DNA from: Chloroflexota bacterium
GTDB taxonomy: Bacteria > Chloroflexota > Anaerolineae > J036 > Brachytrichaceae
NCBI GenBank assembly: GCA_021788625.1
Contig: JAJYKL010000002.1
Coordinates: forward strand, 1-64,000
Length of the DNA: 64,000 nucleotides
Reading direction: 5' to 3'
The position numbers and the translations under genes are program-made. Shown one piece after another: positions 17,397 to 25,552 of the stretch (positions within the stretch are counted from its first letter, which is position 1; each line of letters begins with the position of its first letter). The notes beneath the pieces were generated by a model. That model saw only the letters and a list, made by a program, of their open reading frames with translations. It was not told where the DNA came from and ran no database searches.

Positions 17397-18311
17397 GTGT
17401 CTCGAATCGTCATCAGTCCACGACAGTCACGCTCTGGCAGCGGTAAGCTCAAAGCCGATTTACCCGATGATTATTCTGAACTGGCTGATCGTGCTGAAGC
17501 AACCATCCGTGATCTGGCAAAACCTTACCCCCAGGCGGCTAAGTTATATGAGCTTTTGATCAACGACGCCCGGTTAAGCGCGCATTGGAACCTATCCAAC
17601 TACACGGCTGTCAGTAAACTGAGTTACAACGATCATGGGCCTACCCATGCCCGTGTGGTAACTTCATATACTGCTCAGATCATGACACTGTTGCTGAGCG
17701 CCAAAGTCCCGCTCGATGTTGTCCAATCAGGTACAGGTGGACCGGCTGACGCGTTCCTGGTAACGCTGGCAGCTATCATGCTGCATGATATCGGTAATTC
17801 ATTGCACCGCGTGAGCCATGAGCTGGTAGGCGTACAGTTAGCTCTCCCAATCCTGAACACATACCTGCCTGAACTCTATCCTGATGTGGAACAACGCCAG
17901 CTCATTGAGGACTTTATCCTGTCCGCCATACTGTGCCACGATATCACTCCGCCTCCGCTTTTCATGGAGGGTGCCATAGTGGCCGTGGCCGATGGCTGCG
18001 ATATGACTAAGGGACGCGCACGCATGCCGTTCGACCTGGGCAAGGTGGATATCCACGCAGTCTCAGCTTTAGCGATTGAAGAAGTGAATATCCATAAAGG
18101 CGATGCGATGCCGGTGGAGATCGAGGTATTAATGAGCAACTCCGCAGGTATCTTTCAGGTGGAGCAGACCCTGGTTCGCAAACTCCTCGTTACGCCGCTT
18201 TTAGCTTACGTGACTGTAAAAGCCTCAACGATCAACCCCGGTGACATGTGCGATAAGCGTATCCTGCACTCGGTTATCCTTCGCGACGGACGGCTCACAC
18301 CCACTACCTAG
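17397..18311 (+). CDS. HD-domain metal-dependent phosphohydrolase
   Basis: The 304-residue product has the metal-binding HD signature. The first His is in NDHGPTHARVV, the HD pair is in MLHDIGNSLHR, and a later His-Asp is in LCHDITPPPL. A downstream Asp in AVADGCDMTKGRARMPFD probably completes the site. HD proteins hydrolyse phosphate mono- or diesters such as nucleotides or second messengers; the substrate is unknown. The C-terminal third, after about residue 225, looks like a separate alpha/beta domain. The start is uncertain: GTG at 17397 or TTG at 17355, neither with a clear ribosome binding site. Confidence 0.8.
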   Translation: MSRIVISPRQSRSGSGKLKADLPDDYSELADRAEATIRDLAKPYPQAAKLYELLINDARLSAHWNLSNYTAVSKLSYNDHGPTHARVVTSYTAQIMTLLLSAKVPLDVVQSGTGGPADAFLVTLAAIMLHDIGNSLHRVSHELVGVQLALPILNTYLPELYPDVEQRQLIEDFILSAILCHDITPPPLFMEGAIVAVADGCDMTKGRARMPFDLGKVDIHAVSALAIEEVNIHKGDAMPVEIEVLMSNSAGIFQVEQTLVRKLLVTPLLAYVTVKASTINPGDMCDKRILHSVILRDGRLTPTT

Positions 18312-18335
18312 GTAAATGTCGGTAGCAAACGACAG

Positions 18336-18361
18336 GGGGTGAATGGATGCCATTTCACCCC
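18336..18361. terminator. Hairpin between convergent genes, possible bidirectional terminator
   Basis: GGGGTGAA (18336-18343) and TTCACCCC (18354-18361) form an 8-bp stem that can extend with TGG/CCA through a bulge. It lies between the HD gene (plus, ends 18311) and the M42 peptidase gene (minus, ends 18388). Only a short T-run follows, so termination is plausible but not certain. Confidence 0.5.
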
Positions 18362-18387
18362 AATTTGCCACACCCCGTCACTCCATA

Positions 18388-19434
18388 CTAGGGCAGGTCG
18401 ATTGGATTGCTCAGAACGGCGATCAGCAGGTCGATTGCAGCCTGAACATCATTCATGTCGACGATCTCGCTGATAGAGTGGACATAGCGACAAGGTATGG
18501 AGATACAACCAGCAGGTACGCCTTCACGCGCCAGCTGAATGGCTGCCGTATCAGTACCACCAGCCGTAAGCACTTCCAACTGGTAGGGAATGTGCGCGTC
18601 TTCGGCACGCTTCACCATCAAATGACGGACACGCGGATCAGCGATCGCCGATGAATCCTGCACCTTGATGGCTGCGCCTTTCCCCAAGGTAACATCCATG
18701 AAGGGTGCCTCAGGTATGTCGCCAGTCAGCGTCACGTCAAGAGCCAGTCCCATATCGGGGTTAACTGAATAGGCGGCGGTGCGTGCTCCGCGCAAGCCCA
18801 CTTCCTCCTGCACGCTGAACACGGCATAGACGTCATGTGGACTATGCTTAAGTTGGCGTAAGGTTTCAAGAACCACATAACACCCAATGCGATCGTCCAG
18901 GCTCTTGCCTGTCAACCGATCACCGAGTTTTACCAGCGCACCCATCAGAGCACCCATATCACCCACTTTGACGGGTGAAGATCTTTTATCGGTCGCACCT
19001 ACATCGATGAACATCTGATCGTATCCCGGTGGCTCGTTCGTCGCTCGCAACCCCTTCTCAATTTGGATGGTTCCAATGGTGCCGTTGGCAAAGAGTACGC
19101 GGTTGCCCACAAGGGTGAGAGTGTGCAAGCCCCCCACATTGCTGAAACGAGCAAAACCTTTCTCATCCACATGGGTAATCACAAACCCAATCTCGTCCAT
19201 GTGCGCCGACAGCATAATGCGTTTTGGCGGAGCAGCATTGGCGGAGTTCATACCTTTGCGCCCACGAGCAGGCTCCGGAGCTGCACGTTTGTAAGCTATC
19301 AAATTCCCCAATGGATCCACCCGCACTTCGTCTACATGCGGTCGGACCTCAGACTCGATGAGGTTGCGAATCTGCCCTTCGTTCCCGGAAGGACCCCAGG
19401 TTTCCGTGAGTAGTTGAATTAGTTTGATGTCCAT
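18388..19434 (-). CDS. M42 family metallo-aminopeptidase (FrvX/glutamyl aminopeptidase-like)
   Basis: M42 enzymes are dinuclear-metal aminopeptidases forming large tetrahedral particles. The 348-residue product has the first metal His in SAHMDEIGF, a bridging Asp in SLDDRIGCYV, the catalytic glutamates in FSVQEEVGLRGA, an Asp in LALDVTLTGD and the last His in RYVHSISE. An Arg/Lys-rich insert at about residues 50-65 (RAAPEPARGRKGMNSANA) is unusual for the family. It follows the PHP gene after 9 nt in the same direction. Family members are cytosolic and trim peptides. Confidence 0.92.
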   Translation of the reverse strand: MDIKLIQLLTETWGPSGNEGQIRNLIESEVRPHVDEVRVDPLGNLIAYKRAAPEPARGRKGMNSANAAPPKRIMLSAHMDEIGFVITHVDEKGFARFSNVGGLHTLTLVGNRVLFANGTIGTIQIEKGLRATNEPPGYDQMFIDVGATDKRSSPVKVGDMGALMGALVKLGDRLTGKSLDDRIGCYVVLETLRQLKHSPHDVYAVFSVQEEVGLRGARTAAYSVNPDMGLALDVTLTGDIPEAPFMDVTLGKGAAIKVQDSSAIADPRVRHLMVKRAEDAHIPYQLEVLTAGGTDTAAIQLAREGVPAGCISIPCRYVHSISEIVDMNDVQAAIDLLIAVLSNPIDLP

Positions 19435-19443
19435 GCATTTATC

Positions 19444-20337
19444 CTACATTACGTCAATTTTCAAAGGTTGTGTCCAGGCGACTTGTCCACCTGCGCCATA
19501 ACACTCGGCTCTGATATAGCCCAACTCTCTGGCCAGTGACGTGTCGTCAGGCAAACGGTAGCTGCCCTGCGTGCCGTCGGTACTGGCACGAATGATGCCC
19601 CAGCGCGAGACAAAACGAATTCGTTGTGCGTCATTAGTATGAACAGTTATTTGGAGTCCGTCCGTCCGAACATCACATACCTTAACCCCTGTGGAAGCAT
19701 AGAAACGCCCATGACGAAGTCCTTCCAGTACAGCCTGCGACGTTTGCCCTGTTACCTGCACTACATTCCAGGCTTTACCAATATCACCCGCCAGGTGCGC
19801 GTCATCATTGGCGAATGCCCATAACCAGTGGTTAATCGAAAGCAACCGGTCCCAACGGTCTGCAGCAAGTGCATTGCCTTCCAGGCGTTCGATAACGCCG
19901 TTATACACTTCCAGCCCGGTGGCAGCATCGAGACTTTGCATTTGCTCCTGCGGGAAATGGTTGAAGTGCCGCTCCCAATTTGGATGATTCAGTACAGCAA
20001 AACCACCGCGAGCGACGATCTCGTCGATAACCTGCCGTCGGTCCGCTATAGGTTCGAGGCGTTGCTCGGCACCAATTTGCAAGACATGGGGACCTCCAGC
20101 TGAGACCTCGACACCCGGCAATAGGATCATCCGAGTATGGGGCTGGTAAAGATGTGGGTCTACGTAGGTATCGTGGTCGCTGATTGCCAGGAAATCGTAG
20201 TCACGCTTTTCATATTCTGTAATGATGGCAGCAGGTGATAGTTCGCCATCACTATTCGTTGTATGAGTGTGCAGGTTTCCTTTTAGCCACCTGTACCCAT
20301 CAGGCAAGTACGGATTAGTTATTTGGATGACAGCCAT
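19444..20337 (-). CDS. PHP-domain metal-dependent phosphoesterase
   Basis: The 297-residue product has the PHP signature NLHTHTTNSDGELSP near residue 22, then FLAISDHDTYVDP and a later VLNHPNWERHFNH and AFANDDAHLAGDIGKAWN. These give the histidines and aspartates that bind three metals in PHP phosphoesterases, which act on small phosphorylated substrates or nucleotides. The last 80 residues form a beta-rich domain (for example QITVHTNDAQRIRFVSRWG), as seen in some PHP proteins with an added carbohydrate-binding-like fold. It ends 9 nt before the M42 start, suggesting cotranscription. Confidence 0.87.
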   Translation of the reverse strand: MAVIQITNPYLPDGYRWLKGNLHTHTTNSDGELSPAAIITEYEKRDYDFLAISDHDTYVDPHLYQPHTRMILLPGVEVSAGGPHVLQIGAEQRLEPIADRRQVIDEIVARGGFAVLNHPNWERHFNHFPQEQMQSLDAATGLEVYNGVIERLEGNALAADRWDRLLSINHWLWAFANDDAHLAGDIGKAWNVVQVTGQTSQAVLEGLRHGRFYASTGVKVCDVRTDGLQITVHTNDAQRIRFVSRWGIIRASTDGTQGSYRLPDDTSLARELGYIRAECYGAGGQVAWTQPLKIDVM

Positions 20338-20499
20338 GGATATGAGGCTATCATATTATGGCAATCATTGCACCGTACCTGTGCTTTGAGGTTGTTTCGA
20401 TTCAAGTAGCCGCAGGGGTAAAGCGAGCCTGATACCGTCGCAAGTTCACCGCTCTCAAGGATAGGCTTTGAGTCAGCCTGAGCTTAATACAAGCTGTAA

Positions 20500-22071
20500 C
20501 TATCTATCGCTCGCGTCGACTCCCTCAATATCTCGCTGCCAGTTGAAGTCGCTCACACGATCTTCCAGCCGGCGGACCAGGTTTTGAGGACATGCCTGGG
20601 TATAGACCAGCCTTCCCGTCCACTCCGGCTTTCCCCGCTGATATACCCACTGGAAAATCGGCTCATGCGTGATCAATTCTCCCTCCACCCCGCCTGTCAC
20701 AAAGTTAATCTCCTTCGTGCGGCGCACCTCAGTACCGTCTGGCATGCGAAAAACGCCAATATTGATAATGAGTTGCAGTGCCTGCGCTATCTCACGGCGA
20801 ATGGCTAAAAGCGGTACGTTTCCCATGCCGCCTTTCATATAGAGTGTCTCGATGCGTTGCAGGGTACGGTATGCGTCGTCAGCATGTACGGTGAACATAC
20901 AGCCTTCATGACCAGTGTTCATGGCTTCGAGAATCGCGATCATCTCCGGACCGCGCGCTTCACCCAGTACGATGCGCCGGGGCCGCATGCGCAGGCAGTG
21001 CCGCACATTGTCAGCCATGGTGACCGCCTCTACGCCTTCGCTTTTCTCCCGCGTGACGAGTGCCACCCAGTTTGGCAGATGGTTGAACTGAAGCTCAGGT
21101 GTATCCTCGACGGTCACCACACGATCTCTGACATCCACCTCACTCGATAACACCTGGAGGAAGGTGGTTTTGCCCGTTCCAGTACCCCCAGATACCGCGA
21201 TATTCAATTGCGCCTTCACCGCAGCACTCAAGAAGTTTGCCGCAGCGGGCGTCAGGCTGCCCAGTCGAACCATATCGCTCATGGTACGAGCGACGCTTCG
21301 AAATCGCCGGATGGTGATGGCGATTCCACCGTAACTCAGGTTGGATACGAGCGGGTCCATGATGACATGTACGCGGCTGCCATCACGTAATCGGTGGTCG
21401 CGCCAGGGTGTCTTCACGGTCACACCGCGCCCGCCGGATCCATAGTCGAGCTTATTATTTATAAACATGCGCAGCGCGTGCGCGCTTCGAAAACTGGCGT
21501 TGACTCTCTCAGCATATTGCCCGGCACGCTGGATGTAGATGTCCGAGTAGCCATTGATGAAAATCTCCTCAACCATCTGATCATTCATAAATGGCGCAAT
21601 CGGGCCCCAGCCCAGCACGTCTTCGGTTACACGTCTGGCAATTCGCTCGTGCTCCAGAGCCATCTCCGATTCTGATGTATCGATCAGGAGCGGTTGGCCT
21701 TTCGAAGGTGCAGTCGAGTTGTAAGCCTGGATCTGCTGTCGTGCAACCTCCATCACGGTGGCGTAATCGTGATCAGTGGGCTCATCAAACGCCGACGGAG
21801 ATAACAACCGGCTGGTTTGCAGGTCATCTTTTACTGCTTCCAATACCAGATCATACGGATTGAGCTCTTCTTTGTGGTTGGCAAGCGGAGCTTCCCGCGC
21901 AAACGCCGGAGCAGATCCTGACTGAACTGGTGTCGGAGCAGGAAGAGGAGACACTGGCTCAGGTACTGTACGAATTGGCTCGGCCTCGATGGTCGTTACG
22001 GACGGGCCAAAACCGGGTTTCTGTGTACGGTCCCATGCTGGGATAGATGGCTTAACGTTTTTTCGAAACAA
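20500..22071 (-). CDS. cpaF: Tad pilus assembly ATPase CpaF/TadA
   Basis: This is the secretion/assembly ATPase that powers Tad (type IVc) pilus extension. The 523-residue product has a polar N-terminal region of about 110 residues, then the GspE/CpaF N-domain. Walker A is GGTGTGKTTF, followed by the Asp box VTVEDTPEL, Walker B RIVLGEARGPE and the His box FTVHADDA. Two TTG starts are possible. The one at 22071 has AGGAG 7 nt upstream, while the one at 22077 is too close, so 22071 is chosen. It is the last gene of the Tad operon, 18 nt after cpaE. Confidence 0.94.
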   Translation of the reverse strand: MFRKNVKPSIPAWDRTQKPGFGPSVTTIEAEPIRTVPEPVSPLPAPTPVQSGSAPAFAREAPLANHKEELNPYDLVLEAVKDDLQTSRLLSPSAFDEPTDHDYATVMEVARQQIQAYNSTAPSKGQPLLIDTSESEMALEHERIARRVTEDVLGWGPIAPFMNDQMVEEIFINGYSDIYIQRAGQYAERVNASFRSAHALRMFINNKLDYGSGGRGVTVKTPWRDHRLRDGSRVHVIMDPLVSNLSYGGIAITIRRFRSVARTMSDMVRLGSLTPAAANFLSAAVKAQLNIAVSGGTGTGKTTFLQVLSSEVDVRDRVVTVEDTPELQFNHLPNWVALVTREKSEGVEAVTMADNVRHCLRMRPRRIVLGEARGPEMIAILEAMNTGHEGCMFTVHADDAYRTLQRIETLYMKGGMGNVPLLAIRREIAQALQLIINIGVFRMPDGTEVRRTKEINFVTGGVEGELITHEPIFQWVYQRGKPEWTGRLVYTQACPQNLVRRLEDRVSDFNWQRDIEGVDASDR

Positions 22072-22089
22072 GGTCAATCTCCTGGAAAA

Positions 22090-23466
22090 CTAAACCTGCT
22101 TCACAAACAACCTTCTAATCGAGAAGCCACTGATGCGGGCATTATGCGTGCGGTTGGAGTCCTGCAATGATGGCAGATACATCGCACCCAATGCACGAAT
22201 CGATGTACCAAGTGGTCCAGAGTCGGTGAGTACATAGGGGGTATGCATGTTGATCGCTTGAGTAGCGACCACGGGCTCAAATGGAATGGTGGCTACCAGG
22301 GGTAGTCCCAGCATATCAACGATCTCTTTCTCAGACAAACCGAAATTAGGGTCATAGCCTGTAGTAAGCAGACGGAATTTGTTGAGATCACCAAAATAGC
22401 GCTCCAGACTTTGCAATGCGAAGCGCGTATCGAGCACGGCCGTCATAATGGGAGGTACGATTACCAGAACATCGTCAGCTTCTCGTATGGCCGCTTCGTG
22501 TAATGGAGCGGAGAAGTCTTGCCCGATATCGACCACTACGAAGGTGTAGGCACGGCGTACCTGCTGGATGATCGTGCGGCCAATATCCAGAATCATGTGC
22601 CGGTTATCAAATTCCTCGGACCCCGAGTCTGTGGGACGCAACAGACCGGGCAGGAAATCAAGTTGCGACTCAGGAACGGCAGGTGAGTCCACCAGGTAGT
22701 TGCGGATGAAAGGCAGCGTAGCCATCGAAGTGCCCTGAATGCTGTAGCGGGCACTGACATTCACGATCAGATCATACAGCCCGCGCTCGATGATACGCAG
22801 GTTACGCGCCAGGGCGATCTTCATCTCACTCGCCATGATGTAACCAAGCATGGTATGGCAGTCGCCCTTGGTCTGATCGAAATCCAGCAGCATGGTGGAC
22901 TGATTACCCATGGTCAGATGTGATAGGACCACGCTCAGGTTGACGGCAGTCGTAGTTCGATGCGACCCGCCACCCTTTGGAACGTACACACATACCACTC
23001 GGCTTTGCCATGCTGATGAACGCGGCTCCGTCGCTGCGTCATGGGTTACGGGTATAGTGTCTCCATTAGCACGCCGTTGGCGCTCTCGGTCCACAACCTC
23101 GTGTACGGTGTTGATCAGGTTGCTGACCTGTACATCATCCAGAGGTATGTTGATATAGCCGACTGCGCCATTGGCCATCATCTGGCGCCCCTTGTCGGTG
23201 GCTGCATCTACCCAGCCGATAACGGGAATGGATTTGTTGCGATAGAACAACAAGTCCTGTAATATGGCCGTTCGATATCCCACGCAGTCAGGGGTGATAA
23301 GCACAACATCCGCATCAAGCCTGACCGCATTGTCGAACACGCGCTGTGCGTCCTGGTCGTAACTTACCACCTTGACGTCAGAGTCAGTCAATGCCTGACG
23401 TAACTCATCTACATCCGCTGAGTTGCGGTACCCGATCGACAATCGATATTGCTTTTCCTCACTCAT
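22090..23466 (-). CDS. cpaE: Tad pilus localisation protein CpaE/TadZ
   Basis: TadZ proteins place the Tad machine in the cell and combine a receiver-like domain with a ParA/MinD-like ATPase. The 458-residue product has the receiver-like part to about residue 125 and the ATPase part after residue 155. The P-loop region reads KGGGSHRTTTAVNLS: the usual GK[ST] lysine is Arg, while the upstream signature lysine is kept, so ATP hydrolysis may be weak, as in other TadZ proteins. The ATG at 23466 is preferred over GTG at 23487 because AGGA lies 5 nt upstream. It sits between cpaB and cpaF. Confidence 0.9.
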   Translation of the reverse strand: MSEEKQYRLSIGYRNSADVDELRQALTDSDVKVVSYDQDAQRVFDNAVRLDADVVLITPDCVGYRTAILQDLLFYRNKSIPVIGWVDAATDKGRQMMANGAVGYINIPLDDVQVSNLINTVHEVVDRERQRRANGDTIPVTHDAATEPRSSAWQSRVVCVYVPKGGGSHRTTTAVNLSVVLSHLTMGNQSTMLLDFDQTKGDCHTMLGYIMASEMKIALARNLRIIERGLYDLIVNVSARYSIQGTSMATLPFIRNYLVDSPAVPESQLDFLPGLLRPTDSGSEEFDNRHMILDIGRTIIQQVRRAYTFVVVDIGQDFSAPLHEAAIREADDVLVIVPPIMTAVLDTRFALQSLERYFGDLNKFRLLTTGYDPNFGLSEKEIVDMLGLPLVATIPFEPVVATQAINMHTPYVLTDSGPLGTSIRALGAMYLPSLQDSNRTHNARISGFSIRRLFVKQV

Positions 23467-23490
23467 GTTTTCCTGCTCCCCAGCCACGGC

Positions 23491-24408
23491 TCATCGGGCT
23501 GACAACTTGGGTTCGGATGGACTGATGGCGTTATACGGCTGAACGCTGTTGGCATCGTTTCCGCGCTGGGCATAGAACCAACGGACAAAGTCGTTCCAGG
23601 TGACCCCGTCCGTGGGTGGCGCCTGCTGGCTGCCATTGGTGGCGCGTACCGCGATGTTGTGTCTGCCGTTATTCAAAATAAAGCTGAGTACCTCCAGTTG
23701 ATCGCGATTCACTTTCACATACAACAGCTTTACGTCGCCTAAAGGAGTGGTGTCCTGAGTCTGAGTCCCGCTGGTGTTACTGGACGACACCTTCACAGGA
23801 TTACGATCCACACGCAGCACTTGCATGTTTTGGATTACCAGCTTGGAAATGGGAGGATCGATGGTCTGTGTTACGGGCAGCGTTTCTTCCTTCACCAGGC
23901 CACCATTGGCCGAAACGGTATCCGTGGGCGTCACGCCTAACTGTAATGCGTTTTTCGGGTCACCGGCACCAAAACTTACCACCAGATCTATGCGGTCGTT
24001 CGGTTGGATATAGTTACCTACATCCTGTGGAGAAACGGGAATGACCACATAATAGTCATCCGGATTCGTCAATGCAGCAGACAGTCGTGTCTCGATGGCA
24101 CCGTTGCTATTAGGGTCAATTTGCGCCTTGGCTAGCGGGAAGCCGGCATGTACATCCGTGGTGGCTGTTTTTCCGTCTGCCTTGTTCCAATCACCCACGA
24201 GCACCCATTTTGAGAGGGTTTGGTGGTCGACGTTAGCCATTTTCACTACGCGGAACAGGTCAGCTTTCATGGGTGTACCAGATGGAATGTCGTTGATTGC
24301 CACCGGGACATCCACTAAAGTTGGGCGGGTCGACTGCAGGTATAGAAAAATACCCACAGCCACAATCAGAGCTAATACCACACCAAGGATGAAAAAGAGT
24401 TTACGCAT
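23491..24408 (-). CDS. cpaB: Tad pilus assembly protein CpaB/RcpC
   Basis: The 305-residue product has an N-terminal membrane segment at about residues 2-22 (KLFFILGVVLALIVAVGIFL) followed by the SAF domain at about residues 35-95 (VPVAINDIPSGTPMKADLF) and the RcpC domain with GNYIQPNDRIDLVVSF. RcpC/CpaB proteins are anchored outside the membrane and are needed for Tad pilus assembly or pilin modification. The ATG at 24408 is chosen because GGAG lies 7 nt upstream; the longer frame to 24444 has no such site. It starts 10 nt after the prepilin peptidase stop. Confidence 0.9.
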   Translation of the reverse strand: MRKLFFILGVVLALIVAVGIFLYLQSTRPTLVDVPVAINDIPSGTPMKADLFRVVKMANVDHQTLSKWVLVGDWNKADGKTATTDVHAGFPLAKAQIDPNSNGAIETRLSAALTNPDDYYVVIPVSPQDVGNYIQPNDRIDLVVSFGAGDPKNALQLGVTPTDTVSANGGLVKEETLPVTQTIDPPISKLVIQNMQVLRVDRNPVKVSSSNTSGTQTQDTTPLGDVKLLYVKVNRDQLEVLSFILNNGRHNIAVRATNGSQQAPPTDGVTWNDFVRWFYAQRGNDANSVQPYNAISPSEPKLSAR

Positions 24409-24418
24409 TTGTTTACTC

Positions 24419-25552
24419 CTACTGCTTTGGCTGTACCTGGTCAACTCTCAAGTCACTGGCTTCCTCAAGTAGCGCTGGCTGTTCAGCGGCAATGGGCGCC
24501 AATAGCTCACGTTGGTGTGCCAGTCGCTCACAGGCGTCGCGAACCAGCGCAACGTTGTAGTTTTGTAATGCCTGTACGAGATCTTTTAATGCCGAGGTAG
24601 TGACCGCACGCGGGGCAATTTGCTGTGCTGCCTCTGCAAAGCGTGCGACTTCTACGGCTACTTTCTGCGCCTGCCACACACGGCCCGTATGCGACGGTAG
24701 TAACCCTATCCGTCCGGTGTGATCCGACGCCCATTCTGATAAGGTGATGAGTTCACGGGCTACGGCAACCTGATGGTATGTCACGGTCGGCGTCACTGTT
24801 ACCGTCACGGTAAAAGCTATATTTGCCTGTGCTGTGACCGGCAGAGATGCCGGCACTCCCGGAGCGCCGGATCCGGGAACGCCGGCATCCCTGCTGGCCA
24901 CTGGCTGCGCGTGGGTGAACCATGCTATATATGGAGGTAATCCCGCCAAAGCAGCAGCGCACACGAGCCAGGCGCCTGCAGCGGCCACCTTCTTCCCACG
25001 CAGATCCTTCAGGTGCGCAAACACGACATCCGCCATATCACCCGCTGCGATGGCGATTAATCCGTTAAATGGAGCGGCCAACGCCACCCAAAAGGTTGCA
25101 ATATGGTCTCCCAACTGCATTGATCCCCTGGTGACCAACGCGTGCGCCACAACGACAACGAAAGCCCAGGCTAAAGCAAAGAGCAGGATAAAACTGGGTA
25201 ACCCTGATAGGAACATGGCCATTAACGCGATGACCATACCCAGAACGGTAAAAGGTAGGGGTAACTGAAAACGGCGCAGGTCACTGGTTCCGGACGCCGC
25301 CAGGAGAGCTATTTCAGCTCCTGTCAACAAACGTCCAGGCCATGCAGTGATCCACCGGGCACATGTGATCGCTCCCACCAATACCGCCAGCACGCCCAAG
25401 TTAAATATCACGCGGCGGCGTTGGTGATTGTCTGAGTCCGGACTGCCAGCGGGAGGCTGCCAGTGTGTCTTCCGGCTATAGGCATTACCCGCCCACGTAA
25501 GAGCAAAGTAAGCTGCTTCGGTAAAGAACGCGAGGACCATTGCGTCCAGCAT
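24419..25552 (-). CDS. TadV/CpaA-like prepilin peptidase with C-terminal extension
   Basis: The 377-residue product has six or seven membrane segments and the two catalytic aspartates of A24 prepilin peptidases. The first is in the SDLRRFQLP region (D-x-R-x4-P pattern) and the second in SMQLGDH (GD pattern). It should cleave the pilin and pseudopilin leaders of this operon. After the last membrane segment (about residue 220) comes an extra polar domain of about 150 residues, rich in coiled-coil-like helices, not found in short TadV enzymes. That junction encodes DAGVPGSGAPGVPAS from the palindrome at 24841-24894. The ATG overlaps the upstream stop (TGATG). Confidence 0.82.
   Translation of the reverse strand: MLDAMVLAFFTEAAYFALTWAGNAYSRKTHWQPPAGSPDSDNHQRRRVIFNLGVLAVLVGAITCARWITAWPGRLLTGAEIALLAASGTSDLRRFQLPLPFTVLGMVIALMAMFLSGLPSFILLFALAWAFVVVVAHALVTRGSMQLGDHIATFWVALAAPFNGLIAIAAGDMADVVFAHLKDLRGKKVAAAGAWLVCAAALAGLPPYIAWFTHAQPVASRDAGVPGSGAPGVPASLPVTAQANIAFTVTVTVTPTVTYHQVAVARELITLSEWASDHTGRIGLLPSHTGRVWQAQKVAVEVARFAEAAQQIAPRAVTTSALKDLVQALQNYNVALVRDACERLAHQRELLAPIAAEQPALLEEASDLRVDQVQPKQ
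24841..24894. repeat. 54-bp imperfect palindrome inside the prepilin peptidase gene
   Basis: Arms 24841-24863 and 24872-24894 are inverted repeats matching at 20 of 23 positions around an 8-nt loop. The core is GATGCCGGC paired with GCCGGCATC, and CCGGGA boxes lie next to the loop. It is in frame and encodes a Gly/Pro-rich segment at the boundary between the membrane part and the C-terminal extension. The form is like a REP/MITE-type element inserted without breaking the frame. Confidence 0.75.
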
